From positions 310,001-374,000 of the forward strand of contig NZ_JADPIB010000004.1 of NCBI RefSeq assembly GCF_015767265.1: a DNA stretch of 64,000 nucleotides, written 5' to 3'. The notes beneath the pieces are model-generated. The model was not told the origin of the DNA. It did no database searches and worked only from the letters and a program-made list of their open reading frames with translations. This document shows positions 7,889 to 17,049 of the stretch, piece after piece (the stretch's first letter is position 1; every line of letters starts with the position of its first letter). A program made the position numbers and the translations under genes. The stretch is from Aureivirga marina (GTDB lineage: Bacteria; Bacteroidota; Bacteroidia; Flavobacteriales; Flavobacteriaceae).

Positions 7889-8278
7889 ATGAGAAAGTAT
7901 ATGATTTATTTGGTTTTAAGTGTTTTGTTTTTAATGAGTTGTAATAGTGATGATGAAAATCCGAATTTCTCCATTACAGCAAGTTATTATCAAAACATTA
8001 TTGTGAATACAGACACAGAAATTGAAGTTTTAATTATACCTGTTGAGAATTCAATTGATTCGGTTTATTATTATTCGTATCAGTTAAATGGAGCAGGGCA
8101 AGTTCGAATAAAAGATGGAGATGAATTGCAGCCTGGAGATGAATTTGAGACAGAAAGATTGACGAGCGCTTTTATTTTCACACCAACACAACTTGGAGCA
8201 AATTATTTAAATTTTACGATTCATAATAACAATTCAAGTAGAGAATTTGAGATTTTTTATGATGTGATTGCAGAATAA
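7889..8278 (+). CDS. Hypothetical lipoprotein, possibly TraQ/DUF3872-like
   Basis: 129 residues with signal peptide and lipobox LFLMSC (Cys18). The mature domain looks like a single Ig-like beta-sandwich. The middle part (YYYSYQLNGAGQVRIKDGD, then LQPGDEF) recalls the G-x-G-x-L...dG...L-x-P-n-D pattern of TraQ-like (DUF3872) conjugation lipoproteins of Bacteroidota, but no other conjugation gene is nearby, so I treat that as a weak resemblance. Confidence 0.65.
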   Translation: MRKYMIYLVLSVLFLMSCNSDDENPNFSITASYYQNIIVNTDTEIEVLIIPVENSIDSVYYYSYQLNGAGQVRIKDGDELQPGDEFETERLTSAFIFTPTQLGANYLNFTIHNNNSSREFEIFYDVIAE

Positions 8279-8280
8279 AT

Positions 8281-8288
8281 TACTTTTG
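8281..8288 (+). promoter_or_regulatory. -7 element TACTTTTG upstream of wecB
   Basis: Exact TAnnTTTG box 73 bases before the wecB ATG; no TTG at the usual -33 spacing. Confidence 0.35.
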
Positions 8289-8361
8289 TTCTTTCCGTTT
8301 CGAAAAAGAAAATTTATTTTAAAGAAAGAAATAAGTTTGCTTAGGTAATTTAAAAGAGAGA

Positions 8362-9438
8362 ATGAAGAAAATAGTAACAATTTTAGGAGCAAGACCACAA
8401 TTTGTAAAGGCGGCTGTTTTAAGCCGTGTGATTCAGAAACATGACGAAATTGAAGAAATAATTATTCATACAGGACAACATTATGACCAAAATATGAGTG
8501 AAATTTTCTTTGAAGAAATGCAGATTCCTAAACCAAAATATAATTTGCAAATCAACGGATTAAGTCATGGAGCAATGACTGGTCAAATGTTGGAGAAAAT
8601 TGAAGTTATTTTACAAGAAGAAAAACCCGAGATTGTTGTTGTTTACGGAGATACAAATTCTACATTAGCTGGAGCTTTAGCAGCAAAAAAAATGGATATA
8701 AAAGTGGTGCATATAGAAGCAGGATTACGCTCTTTTAATATGAAAATGCCAGAAGAAATCAATCGAATTATGACAGATAGAATTTCTGATTTATTGCTTT
8801 GTCCAACAGATGTTGCTATTTCTAATTTAGAAAAAGAAGGATTTGAAAATTTAAATGTAAAAGTAGAGAAATCTGGAGATATTATGAAAGATGCAGTAGA
8901 ATATTACAGTGTATTTTCTTCAGAAAAATCGACAATTATACAAGATTTAGAAATAGAAAAAGAGAACTTTGTCCTGGCTACAATTCATCGCCAAGAGAAT
9001 ACAGATGATATTCAAAAATTAATTGAAATTTTTAAAGGATTACAAGAGATTAATTCAAAATGTGAGGTTGTGATTCCTTTACATCCAAGAACTAAGAAAA
9101 TTTTAATTGAAAATGATTTAATGTTTCAAATGACAGCAATTGAGCCTGTTGGATATTTTGATATGTTAGAATTATTGAAAAATTGTAAAATGGTGGTAAC
9201 AGATAGTGGAGGTTTACAAAAAGAGGCATTTTTTAATAAAAAACCTTGTATTATTGCTAGAGAAGAAACAGAATGGGTTGAATTAGTTTCGAATAATTTT
9301 GCGAAATTAGTAGGAAGTGATTTGGAAAAAATATTGACAGCTTACTATGATTTTTCAGAAGCAAAATTGGATTTTTCTAAAAATTTATTTGGAAAAAATG
9401 TTGGAGAAACAATTTACCAATCGATTTTAAAACTATAA
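8362..9438 (+). CDS. wecB: UDP-N-acetylglucosamine 2-epimerase (non-hydrolysing)
   Basis: Converts UDP-GlcNAc to UDP-ManNAc in the cytoplasm for surface polysaccharide synthesis. The 358-residue length is normal. Family motifs are clear: GARPQFVKAAVLSRVI at the start, IHTGQHYDQNMS, VVVYGDTNSTLAGALAA, HIEAGLRSFNMKMPEEINR, ATIHRQENTD and VTDSGGLQKEAFF. The flippase gene begins 1 base after its stop, so this is the first gene of a wecB-wzx-OmpA-domain operon. The product would feed ManNAc or ManNAc-uronic-acid residues to the polysaccharide system, part of which lies at 28.2-33.2 kb. Confidence 0.93.
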   Translation: MKKIVTILGARPQFVKAAVLSRVIQKHDEIEEIIIHTGQHYDQNMSEIFFEEMQIPKPKYNLQINGLSHGAMTGQMLEKIEVILQEEKPEIVVVYGDTNSTLAGALAAKKMDIKVVHIEAGLRSFNMKMPEEINRIMTDRISDLLLCPTDVAISNLEKEGFENLNVKVEKSGDIMKDAVEYYSVFSSEKSTIIQDLEIEKENFVLATIHRQENTDDIQKLIEIFKGLQEINSKCEVVIPLHPRTKKILIENDLMFQMTAIEPVGYFDMLELLKNCKMVVTDSGGLQKEAFFNKKPCIIAREETEWVELVSNNFAKLVGSDLEKILTAYYDFSEAKLDFSKNLFGKNVGETIYQSILKL

Positions 9439-9439
9439 T

Positions 9440-10951
9440 ATGAGTGTTGTTTTATCACAATCTTTTAAAAATACATTAATCCTTTTTCTAGGATTTGCAA
9501 TTGGTGGAATCAATACTTTATTTTTATATACGCATTTTATCAGTGAAGATTACTACGGTTTGGTAACTTTCTTATTTTCCGCTTCAAACTTGATTCTTCC
9601 AATGGTCGTTTTTGGAACTCAACACACAATTGTAAAATTTTTTTCTAGTTATACTACCAAAGAAAAACAAGATAATTTTTTAAGTTTTTCGCTATTAATT
9701 CCATTGTTTTTTATTATTCCTTTGGGAATTATTGGTTCTGTTTTTTATGAAGGAATTTCTAATTGGATTTCAGAAGAAAACCCGATTATTAAAAGCTATA
9801 GTTTTATCATTTTTTTGTCTGCAATTTGCATGGGGTATTTTGAAGTTTTTTATGCTTGGACAAAAGTAAAACTGAAATCGGTTTTTGGAAATTTTGTAAA
9901 AGAAATATTCCATCGTGTAAGTGCAACCATTTTACTGTTTTTAGTTTATTATAAAGTGATAAATGAAGAACAATTTGTGTATGCAATGCTTTTGGTTTAT
10001 TTCCTTCGAATGCTCATCATGATTGTTTATGCGTTTATTGTTTATACGCCAAAACTGAATTTTTCGATTCCTGAAAATGTAAAACAAATTTTTTCTTATT
10101 CGTTTTTTATAATCATTGCTGGTTCTGCTGGAAGTATTTTATTAGAAATTGATAAAGTAATGATTCCACAAATCTTAGAAATTCAAGAAGTTGCATATTA
10201 TTCTGTGGCAATTTATATTGGTTCTGTGGTTGGAATTCCTTTACGAGCAATGCAACAAATTATCACGCCTTTAACTGCAAAAGCATTAAACTTAAACGAT
10301 CAAAAAGAAGTAGAAAGACTGTATTTTAAAAGTTCGATTAATTTACTTTTAGTTGGTGGACTTTTGTTTTTATTAATTAATTTGAATATTCAAGATATGT
10401 ATCAAATTATTAATAAACCTAGTTATACAGAAGGAATTTTAGTTGTTTTAATTATTTCTATAGCGAAGCTTTTTGATATGCTTTTAGGAACGAATAAAAT
10501 CATTTTAGCAAATTCAAAATTCTACCGTTTTTTCTTTTATATTTCTTTAGGAATGGCTTTAACAGTGATTGTTTTAAATCGTATTTTGATTGCAAAAATA
10601 GGAAATGATGGAGCTGCTTTAGCAACTTTAATTACAAATATGATTTTCGGTTTTGTTGGAATTTATTTAGTATATAAGAAATTTGGATTTCTACCTTTTA
10701 CAATAAAAACGTGGACTTCTATAGGAATTATTGCTTTAATTTTCTTTGGATTTTCACAAATTCCACAAGGAACATTTCATTTTATAAAAGACATTTATAT
10801 TTTAGATATTGATATCAGTCCAACAGTTTCCATAATTATTCGTTCTATATTGGTAAGCTTCTTGTATTTAATATTGCTTTACAAGCTAAAATTATCTTTA
10901 GATATTAATACAACAATTCAAAATTTAATTCATAAAAGAAGATTATTTTAA
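9440..10951 (+). CDS. Polysaccharide flippase, Wzx/MATE-like
   Basis: Multi-spanning inner-membrane protein (503 residues, about 12-14 hydrophobic helices) of the polysaccharide-flippase type: N-terminal LILFLGFAIGGINTLFLY, a central LLEIDKVMIP that matches the conserved charged motif of helix 7 of this family, and YTEGILVVLIISIAKLFDM. Expected to move lipid-linked oligosaccharide across the inner membrane. It starts 1 base after wecB and ends 3 bases before the OmpA-domain gene. No polymerase or glycosyltransferase is adjacent. Confidence 0.88.
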   Translation: MSVVLSQSFKNTLILFLGFAIGGINTLFLYTHFISEDYYGLVTFLFSASNLILPMVVFGTQHTIVKFFSSYTTKEKQDNFLSFSLLIPLFFIIPLGIIGSVFYEGISNWISEENPIIKSYSFIIFLSAICMGYFEVFYAWTKVKLKSVFGNFVKEIFHRVSATILLFLVYYKVINEEQFVYAMLLVYFLRMLIMIVYAFIVYTPKLNFSIPENVKQIFSYSFFIIIAGSAGSILLEIDKVMIPQILEIQEVAYYSVAIYIGSVVGIPLRAMQQIITPLTAKALNLNDQKEVERLYFKSSINLLLVGGLLFLLINLNIQDMYQIINKPSYTEGILVVLIISIAKLFDMLLGTNKIILANSKFYRFFFYISLGMALTVIVLNRILIAKIGNDGAALATLITNMIFGFVGIYLVYKKFGFLPFTIKTWTSIGIIALIFFGFSQIPQGTFHFIKDIYILDIDISPTVSIIIRSILVSFLYLILLYKLKLSLDINTTIQNLIHKRRLF

Positions 10952-10954
10952 GAG

Positions 10955-12064
10955 ATGATGAAAACAAATTTATATTTAATTTTTCTTTTAATAAGTATTA
11001 TTTCTTCAGCACAAAATTTGGTTAAAAATCCAAGTTTTGAAGAAACAAAACAATGTGCAAATACTTTGGATATGATCCAAGGAAATGTGGAAAATTGGAC
11101 AAAAGGAAATTTAGCGACACCAGATTTATACAATGCTTGTTTTAAGGAAGGAAAAGAAAATGTTGGATTGTTGAATAATTTTGCTGGATCACAAGCAACG
11201 GATTTTGGACAAAATTATGTTGGATTTATTGTTTTAAAAGATGGAGGAAATTATCGAGAATATTTACAAGGAGAATTAACTGAAACTTTAGAAAAAAACA
11301 GAAAATATCGTTTGAGTTTTTATATAAGTAATGCAGATGCTTATAATTATGCAATTAAAGATTTAGGAATTTTATTTATTGAAAATCCAATTATTGTTGC
11401 GACAAATGAAGTAATTACTAAACCAGAAATTGAAAGACATTCGAAGAAATTACATTATAAAGAAATCAATTCAGAAACTTTTTGGGATAATCAGGAAAAT
11501 TGGACAAAAATTACTTTAGAATTTATTGCAGAAGGTTATGAAAATTTCTTTGTTTTAGGAAATTTTAGAGCAACAAACGGTACGGAAAAAATTGTCAAAG
11601 AGGGAGAATATTTAAGAAGTGGATATGCATATTATTTTGTGGATATGGTTGAAATGATTCCTTTAGAAAAAATAGAAGTGGAAGAGCCTGAAGAGGAAGA
11701 AGTAATTGCTATAGAAATTGATAAAAAATATACTTTAAAGAATGTATTGTTTGAGACAAATAAAGCGACTTTAGTAGAAGATTCTGTGATTGAATTGGAG
11801 AAATTAGCAAAATATTTACAAAAGTTTCCAGAGATGAAAATTGAAATTCATGGACATACAGATAATGTAGGAACTTTGATTTTTAATCATAAACTATCTT
11901 TAGCAAGGGCAAATGCAGTGGCAGATTTTTTAAAGTTAAAAGAAATAACAGAAGATAGAATTAAATGTAAAGGTTATGGAAATTCCAAACCAATAGCTTC
12001 AAACGATACAGAAGAGGGAAGAGCAGAGAATAGGAGAGTAGAGTTTTTTATTCGAAAAAAATAA
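10955..12064 (+). CDS. Exported OmpA-domain protein
   Basis: 369 residues; signal peptide MMKTNLYLIFLLISIISSA (a second ATG three bases on is equally possible). The N-terminal domain (NLVKNPSFEETKQC onward to about 230) is the beta-sandwich carbohydrate-binding-like module often found before OmpA domains in Bacteroidota. An acidic linker (VEEPEEEEV) leads to a C-terminal OmpA/peptidoglycan-binding domain: IEIHGHTDNVGTLIFNHKLS, ARANAVADFL, GYGNSKPIASNDTEEGRAEN. It probably tethers the outer membrane or an extracellular component to the cell wall. Last gene of the wecB operon. Confidence 0.9.
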   Translation: MMKTNLYLIFLLISIISSAQNLVKNPSFEETKQCANTLDMIQGNVENWTKGNLATPDLYNACFKEGKENVGLLNNFAGSQATDFGQNYVGFIVLKDGGNYREYLQGELTETLEKNRKYRLSFYISNADAYNYAIKDLGILFIENPIIVATNEVITKPEIERHSKKLHYKEINSETFWDNQENWTKITLEFIAEGYENFFVLGNFRATNGTEKIVKEGEYLRSGYAYYFVDMVEMIPLEKIEVEEPEEEEVIAIEIDKKYTLKNVLFETNKATLVEDSVIELEKLAKYLQKFPEMKIEIHGHTDNVGTLIFNHKLSLARANAVADFLKLKEITEDRIKCKGYGNSKPIASNDTEEGRAENRRVEFFIRKK

Positions 12065-12097
12065 AGAGAATTCGCTTAAAAATTAGAGAAGTCTAGT

Positions 12098-12105
12098 TAC
12101 ATTTG
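12098..12105 (+). promoter_or_regulatory. -7 element TACATTTG of the aminotransferase gene
   Basis: Exact TAnnTTTG box 21 bases before the ATG at 12127. It contains the in-frame TTG at 12103, which rules that out as a start. Confidence 0.55.
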
Positions 12106-12126
12106 CAGTTCAAAATTTTATACATT

Positions 12127-12948
12127 ATGTTGAATTTTAATGGAAGTGTAATTACAGAATCAGAATTGGAAATTACAAGTAAGAATAGAGCTTACAATTA
12201 TGGCGATGCTATTTTTGAGACAATCAAAGTTTTAGCAGGAAAAGTAGTTTTTGTAGAAGACCATTATTTTCGTTTAATGGCTTCCATGCGAATGTTACGT
12301 ATGGAAATTCCAATGGCATTTACACTTGAATTTTTTGAAGAAGAGATTTTAAAAGTTATACCAAATAAAGAAGAAAATTTCCGAATTCGTTTCACAGTTT
12401 CAAGAAAAGATGGAGGATTATATACACCAACTTCTAGAGAGATTGATTATTTAGTGACTTCAGCAGTTTTAGGAGAAACTAGAAAAGAAAAATATACAGT
12501 TGATTTATTTAAAGATTATTATGTGTATTCAGGTTTACTTTCGACTGTTAAAACAACAAATAAAATATTAAATGTTGTTGCTAGTATTTTTGCTGAAGAA
12601 AATGAATTGGATAATTGTATTTTATTGAATGAAAAAAAACATATTGCAGAAGCAATTAATGGAAATATTTTCGTTGTAAAAGGAGAAGAAATTTATACAC
12701 CAGCACTTACAGAAGGATGTGTAAAAGGAGTTGTTCGTAAGAAATTACTTGAAATTATTGCGAAGAATTTAAATATGAAATTAATCGAAAAATCGATTTC
12801 TCCTTTTGATTTATTAAAAGCAGATGAAGTTTTTATAACAAATGCAATTGTCGGAATTCAATCTGTTACAAATTATAGAAAGAAAGTTTATGAAACTGAA
12901 GTAGCAGATGGTTTACGAGAGCAATTAGAAAGAATTATGAAATTATAA
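12127..12948 (+). CDS. Class IV aminotransferase (PabC/IlvE-like)
   Basis: A 273-residue PLP-dependent fold-type IV enzyme. YNYGDAIFETIKV is the family's opening motif, K-T-T-N-K around residue 148-152 contains the candidate PLP lysine, and ILLNEKKHIAEAINGNIFVVKG with the later TEGCVKGVVR fits 4-amino-4-deoxychorismate lyase or branched-chain aminotransferase. The length (273) is closer to PabC (about 270) than to IlvE (about 300 or more), so a role in p-aminobenzoate synthesis is somewhat more likely. A bidirectional terminator follows. Confidence 0.85.
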   Translation: MLNFNGSVITESELEITSKNRAYNYGDAIFETIKVLAGKVVFVEDHYFRLMASMRMLRMEIPMAFTLEFFEEEILKVIPNKEENFRIRFTVSRKDGGLYTPTSREIDYLVTSAVLGETRKEKYTVDLFKDYYVYSGLLSTVKTTNKILNVVASIFAEENELDNCILLNEKKHIAEAINGNIFVVKGEEIYTPALTEGCVKGVVRKKLLEIIAKNLNMKLIEKSISPFDLLKADEVFITNAIVGIQSVTNYRKKVYETEVADGLREQLERIMKL

Positions 12949-12952
12949 TCAT

Positions 12953-12995
12953 AAAAAAAGGATTAAACTTTGAAGAAAAGCTTAATCCTTTTTTT
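12953..12995. terminator. Bidirectional terminator
   Basis: 14-bp stem aaaaaaaggattaa / ttaatccttttttt (12953-12966 with 12982-12995) between the convergent aminotransferase and yqgE genes; the poly-T of the right arm reads into the yqgE stop. Confidence 0.85.
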
Positions 12996-13554
12996 AATTT
13001 AAACTTGGATTACTTGGTGCATTTGCCCAAATTGCATAATCACCTCCGAGTTTTAATATCTGATTTTTCCAAATAATCGAATCGTCTACATTAAAGATAT
13101 TTGGATATTTATTTTCTACAACAACCCAAGAATCAATTTTTATTTCTTCTATCAATTGAGAAGAAGCCCATCCAGAATATCCTAAAAAGAATCGAATGTC
13201 TTCAGTACCAATTTTATTTTCATTTAATAGAGTACTGACAATTTTAAAATCTCCTCCCCAATAAATTCCATCAGCGACTTCTATACTGTTTGGAATTAAA
13301 TTTGGAATCTTATGTATAAAATATAAATTTTCTTGCTCTACAGGACCTCCATTATATATTTTAAAGGTACTTTCTATGTTTGGGATTAAATCTTTTATTG
13401 TGTATTTGGTTGGTTTGTTTAAAATAAAACCGACAGATCCTTCATTAGCATTATGTTCTGTTAATAAAATCACAGTTCTGTTAAATGAAGAATCATTTAA
13501 GATAGATGGCTCTGCAATCAACAAGTTTCCTTTTATTGGGTTTTTTACTGTCAT
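12994..13554 (-). CDS. YqgE/AlgH family protein (DUF179)
   Basis: 186-residue cytoplasmic protein with the DUF179 motifs: KGNLLIAEPSILNDSSFNRT, VILLTEHNANEGSVGFILNKP, YNGGPVEQENLYFIH, and FFLGYSGWASSQLIEEI. Function is poorly defined; the family was linked to alginate regulation in Pseudomonas. The ATG at 13554 (MTVKNPIKGN) was chosen over an in-frame TTG at 13575, because the family starts just before KGNLLIAEP. Confidence 0.92.
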   Translation of the reverse strand: MTVKNPIKGNLLIAEPSILNDSSFNRTVILLTEHNANEGSVGFILNKPTKYTIKDLIPNIESTFKIYNGGPVEQENLYFIHKIPNLIPNSIEVADGIYWGGDFKIVSTLLNENKIGTEDIRFFLGYSGWASSQLIEEIKIDSWVVVENKYPNIFNVDDSIIWKNQILKLGGDYAIWANAPSNPSLN

Positions 13555-13596
13555 CTGTAACACTTTTTCTCTCAATAAATATATAAATTTAGCTCA

Positions 13597-13630
13597 TAAA
13601 AAAAGCTTTCTTTATTGTTAAAAGAAAGCT
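13597..13630 (-). terminator. Intrinsic terminator of the HU gene
   Basis: On the minus strand: AGCTTTCTTT / AAAGAAAGCT stem (13604-13613 with 13621-13630, 7-base loop) followed by seven T. Confidence 0.85.
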
Positions 13631-13655
13631 CTTTAAGTATATTTTAATATAAAAT

Positions 13656-13928
13656 TTAGTTTACAGAATCTTTTAAAGAAGCTCCTGGGCTAAATTTAAC
13701 TACATTTTTAGCTGCGATATTGATTGGTTTCCCAGTTTGTGGATTTCTTCCAGTTCTCGCCTCTCTTTTTGAAACAGACCAAGTTCCCCATCCTACTAAT
13801 GCAACTTTATCTCCCTTTTTAAGAGCTTCTATTACATTGTTAGTTAAAGACTCTAAAGCAGCCTTTGCAGCAGTTTTAGAAATTCCTGCGTCTGCAGCCA
13901 TTGCGTCAATTAAATCCGATTTGTTCAT
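13656..13928 (-). CDS. HU family DNA-binding protein
   Basis: A 90-residue nucleoid protein of standard HU length. [20 protein letters not shown] and [20 protein letters not shown] form the dimerisation helices, [20 protein letters not shown] is the beta-arm with the DNA-intercalating RNPQTG loop, and [16 protein letters not shown] closes the fold. It has its own consensus promoter and terminator, so it is monocistronic. Confidence 0.96.
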   Translation of the reverse strand: MNKSDLIDAMAADAGISKTAAKAALESLTNNVIEALKKGDKVALVGWGTWSVSKREARTGRNPQTGKPINIAAKNVVKFSPGASLKDSVN

Positions 13929-13982
13929 AATTAAAATGTTGAATTAATTTGGTTAAACATTATTTTCTTCAATATAGTATAA

Positions 13983-14012
13983 CAAATATAGACGGAATAA
14001 GGGTTTACACAA
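13983..14012 (-). promoter_or_regulatory. Consensus promoter of the HU gene
   Basis: Minus strand -33 TTG (14010-14012), 19-base spacer, -7 TATATTTG (13983-13990): the same architecture and spacing as the tRNA-Gly promoter. It predicts a leader of about 50 bases. Confidence 0.75.
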
Positions 14013-14111
14013 GTTTTCTGGGAAAAAAAAACAGAAATTGTTAATAACTATACGAAATTGTTAATAACCTGTTCTGAAAACACTTTAAAACTAGCTGAAA
14101 TTATAGTAAAA

Positions 14112-15056
14112 TCAAAGCATTCGAGCATTTTCTTGGAACGTGAATCCATTCATTAAACTTTTTGCATCCATTAATTTCTTTCCAGACAGTTTTAAAGAAT
14201 CAATTTTTAAAAATCCATCTTTTACTGCAACTTTTAAATCTGATTTTGTTGCAATAATTTTTCCATTTTCAAAAGAATGCTCTTCATAAACCTTTTTTAC
14301 ATTATAAATTTTAGCAGAAAGTTCTTTATCTCCAGAAACAAGATTTGTCCAAGCTGCTGGATAAGGATTTAAACCTCGAATATGGTTATAAATCGCTTCT
14401 AAACTATTTTCCCAATTAATTTTACAAGTATCTGTATGAATTTTATAAGCTGTCTTTTCTTCTTTTTCTGGTTGTTTCTGAGTTATTGCTTTATTTTCAG
14501 CAATCAACTTAACAGTTTCTACTACCAAATCACTTCCCATATGCATCAAACGATCATGAAGTTTTCCAACAGTTTCTGTTTCAGAAATTGGTGTTTCTTT
14601 TTGTAAAATAATTTCACCTGTATCAATTTTTTCATCAATAAAGAAAGTAGTCACTCCAGTTTTAGTTTCTCCGTTGATAATTGCCCAATTAATTGGAGCA
14701 GCTCCACGATATTCAGGTAGCAAAGAAGCATGAAGATTAAAAGTTCCAAATTCTGGCATTCCCCAAACAACTTTTGGTAACATACGGAAAGCAACAACAA
14801 TATTTAAATTAGGTTTATAACTTTCTAGTTCAGCTAAAAACTCTTCATTTTTTAAATTTGTTGGTTGTAAAACTGGAAGATTTTTTTCTATAGCATATTT
14901 TTTTACTGCGGATTGATTTAATTTTCTTCCTCTTCCTGCTGGTTTATCTGGTGCAGTAATTACTGCAACTACATTATAATTATTTTCTAATAATCCGTCT
15001 AAAATAGTCACAGCAAAATCTGGTGTTCCCATAAAGACGATTCTCAAATCTCTCAT
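14112..15056 (-). CDS. fmt: Methionyl-tRNA formyltransferase
   Basis: Formylates initiator Met-tRNA. 314 residues, normal length. IVFMGTPDFAVTILDGL opens the hydrolase fold, with the catalytic block FNLHASLLPEYRGAAPINWA (Asn and His of the formyl-transfer site) and TGVTTFFIDEKIDTGEIILQ. The C-terminal domain contains IYNHIRGLNPYPAAWT. It lies just downstream of recQ on the same strand, with an 81-base gap. Confidence 0.97.
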   Translation of the reverse strand: MRDLRIVFMGTPDFAVTILDGLLENNYNVVAVITAPDKPAGRGRKLNQSAVKKYAIEKNLPVLQPTNLKNEEFLAELESYKPNLNIVVAFRMLPKVVWGMPEFGTFNLHASLLPEYRGAAPINWAIINGETKTGVTTFFIDEKIDTGEIILQKETPISETETVGKLHDRLMHMGSDLVVETVKLIAENKAITQKQPEKEEKTAYKIHTDTCKINWENSLEAIYNHIRGLNPYPAAWTNLVSGDKELSAKIYNVKKVYEEHSFENGKIIATKSDLKVAVKDGFLKIDSLKLSGKKLMDAKSLMNGFTFQENARML

Positions 15057-15137
15057 TTTAGCTTGGTTTTAATCGTTAAAATTAAACTTACGATTTTGTA
15101 TTTGATTGATAAATAGTAGTTTGTTTTAGATAAACAA

Positions 15138-17048
15138 CTATTTAATAAGTTCAAATTTATTTTGCGAAGATAATCGAATTAATTTTTTTTCAAGTAGAAT
15201 ATTTAAAGCATAAATTGTGTTTTCTTGTCCAAAATTAAAATGTGAAATAATTTCTCTTGAAGTAGCTTTTTTATTGGTTTGCAAATAAGTTAAAATTCCT
15301 TTACAAAACTCTTGAAAATCAATTTTTTTAGCTTTGTTTTTTTTAGAAATACAAACATCACAAATTCCACAATTTTCTTCTGATTTTTCCGAAAAATAGT
15401 CTAAAATCTGTTTACTTCTACAAATTTCATCTTCTTCAATAACAGCAACAAATTTTTCAATCTTGCGCTTTTTTAGTTTATTTTGTTGTTCAATTGTTTT
15501 AGAAATTCGATTGATCGTTCTATCATCTTCTCTTGGAACTAAAAATCGAAGTTCAGCTTTGTTTAATGCTTGGCGATATTCTAAAATTTCTTCCTGCTGT
15601 AATTCTTCTAAATATTGAATAATTACTTTTTTAGAAAGATGTAATTTTTTACTTAAAATACTTTCATCAATAGCGATAAAATTGTCAAATAAACCACCAT
15701 AATTTCGAATTAAGACTTTTAATAAATGACTTTTTAAAGTATCTCTTTCAATATATCGAATTGCATAATTACTGGGAACTAATATCTGTAAAGTAGATTT
15801 TTTATTAAAATTTCTGTCAATTTCAATGATATTTTCTCTTTCTAAATAATTAAAAGCGTTAAAAGTTTTAGAAGGAGAAAAGTTGTAAATATTACAAAAC
15901 TCTTGTAAATCAAAAAGAAACGTTTCTTCAGGGATTTCGCCAATTGCCAATCGAAAAAATTGATTTAATTTCTTATAAATTTCTTTTACAAAAGTAACAG
16001 ATGCTTTGTTTTTTTCATTTTTAGTTTGAAGTTGATATAAATCTTCTTCATTGTATAAAACGGCAGAAAAAGCTTTTTCTAAATCTCTTCCAGCTCTTCC
16101 AGCTTCTTGCACATAATTTTCGATAGAATTTGGTAAAGTATAATGAATTACAACTCGAACATTCGATTTGTCAATTCCCATTCCAAAAGCATTTGTAGCA
16201 ATAATTGTAGAAATTTTTTCTTTAAACCAATTTTCAAAAGTTTTATCTTTCTCTTCTTGCGACATTCCTGCGTGAAAAAAAGAAGTTGAAAATCCTCTTT
16301 GATTTAAATAATTGCTCAATTTTTCAGTTCCGATTCGATTATTTGTATAAATAATAATCGGTTTTTTCTGAAACTTTTGTAGAATTTGCTCAATTCTTGA
16401 AATTTTATCTTCAGTATTAAAAAACTGATAAGCTAAGTTTTTCTTATAAAAGGATTTTTTAAAGAAAGCAAAATCTTTAAATTCTAGATTTTTAGCAATG
16501 TCTTTTAAAACCTGATTTGTAGCTGTTGCTGTCAATGCTACAATTGGAATATTTGGTTGAATTTCTCGAATTTTTTTTATCTGCAAATAAGAAGGCCTAA
16601 AATCATGTCCCCATTCTGAAATACAATGTGCTTCATCAATTGCAACAAAAGAAATTGGTAATTCTTTCAATTTTTCTTGAATTAAAGCCGATTGTAACCT
16701 TTCTGGAGAAATATATAGAAATTTATATTTTCCAAATTTTAAATTATCAAAAGTTCGAATAATATCACTTTGTGTCATTTTTGGGGAAAACGACAAAGCA
16801 CGAATATTTTTATTTTCTAATTGTTGAATTTGATCTTTGATAAGAGCAAGTAAGGGAGAAACGACAACACAAATTCCGTTGGAAAGTAAAGCAGGAATTT
16901 GGTAACAAATAGATTTTCCTCCTCCAGTTGGTAAAAGCGCAATTGTGTCTTTTTTCTGAAGAATGGATTGGATTATTTCCTCTTGACCTTCTTTAAAAGA
17001 GTTATAATTCCAAAACTTTTGCAGAATGTCAAGAGGAGATTTTTGCAT
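15138..17048 (-). CDS. recQ: ATP-dependent DNA helicase RecQ
   Basis: 3'-5' superfamily 2 helicase for recombination and fork repair. Walker A TGGGKS at 41-46, DEAH at 138-141 followed by CISEWGHDFRP (the RecQ aromatic-rich loop), motif VI QEAGRAGRD, and a zinc-binding CRS...CGICDVC cluster near residues 545-575. The C-terminal winged-helix is present but an HRDC domain is not obvious. At 636 residues this is the shorter of the two RecQ types commonly seen in Flavobacteriia. It starts 1 base after the preceding ATPase gene and must be co-transcribed with it. Confidence 0.95.
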   Translation of the reverse strand: MQKSPLDILQKFWNYNSFKEGQEEIIQSILQKKDTIALLPTGGGKSICYQIPALLSNGICVVVSPLLALIKDQIQQLENKNIRALSFSPKMTQSDIIRTFDNLKFGKYKFLYISPERLQSALIQEKLKELPISFVAIDEAHCISEWGHDFRPSYLQIKKIREIQPNIPIVALTATATNQVLKDIAKNLEFKDFAFFKKSFYKKNLAYQFFNTEDKISRIEQILQKFQKKPIIIYTNNRIGTEKLSNYLNQRGFSTSFFHAGMSQEEKDKTFENWFKEKISTIIATNAFGMGIDKSNVRVVIHYTLPNSIENYVQEAGRAGRDLEKAFSAVLYNEEDLYQLQTKNEKNKASVTFVKEIYKKLNQFFRLAIGEIPEETFLFDLQEFCNIYNFSPSKTFNAFNYLERENIIEIDRNFNKKSTLQILVPSNYAIRYIERDTLKSHLLKVLIRNYGGLFDNFIAIDESILSKKLHLSKKVIIQYLEELQQEEILEYRQALNKAELRFLVPREDDRTINRISKTIEQQNKLKKRKIEKFVAVIEEDEICRSKQILDYFSEKSEENCGICDVCISKKNKAKKIDFQEFCKGILTYLQTNKKATSREIISHFNFGQENTIYALNILLEKKLIRLSSQNKFELIK

Positions 17049-17049
17049 T

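Noticed and set aside
7889-8278. Conjugative element marked by a TraQ-like lipoprotein
   Set aside because: Only a weak motif resemblance and no other tra gene, relaxase or integrase in the window.
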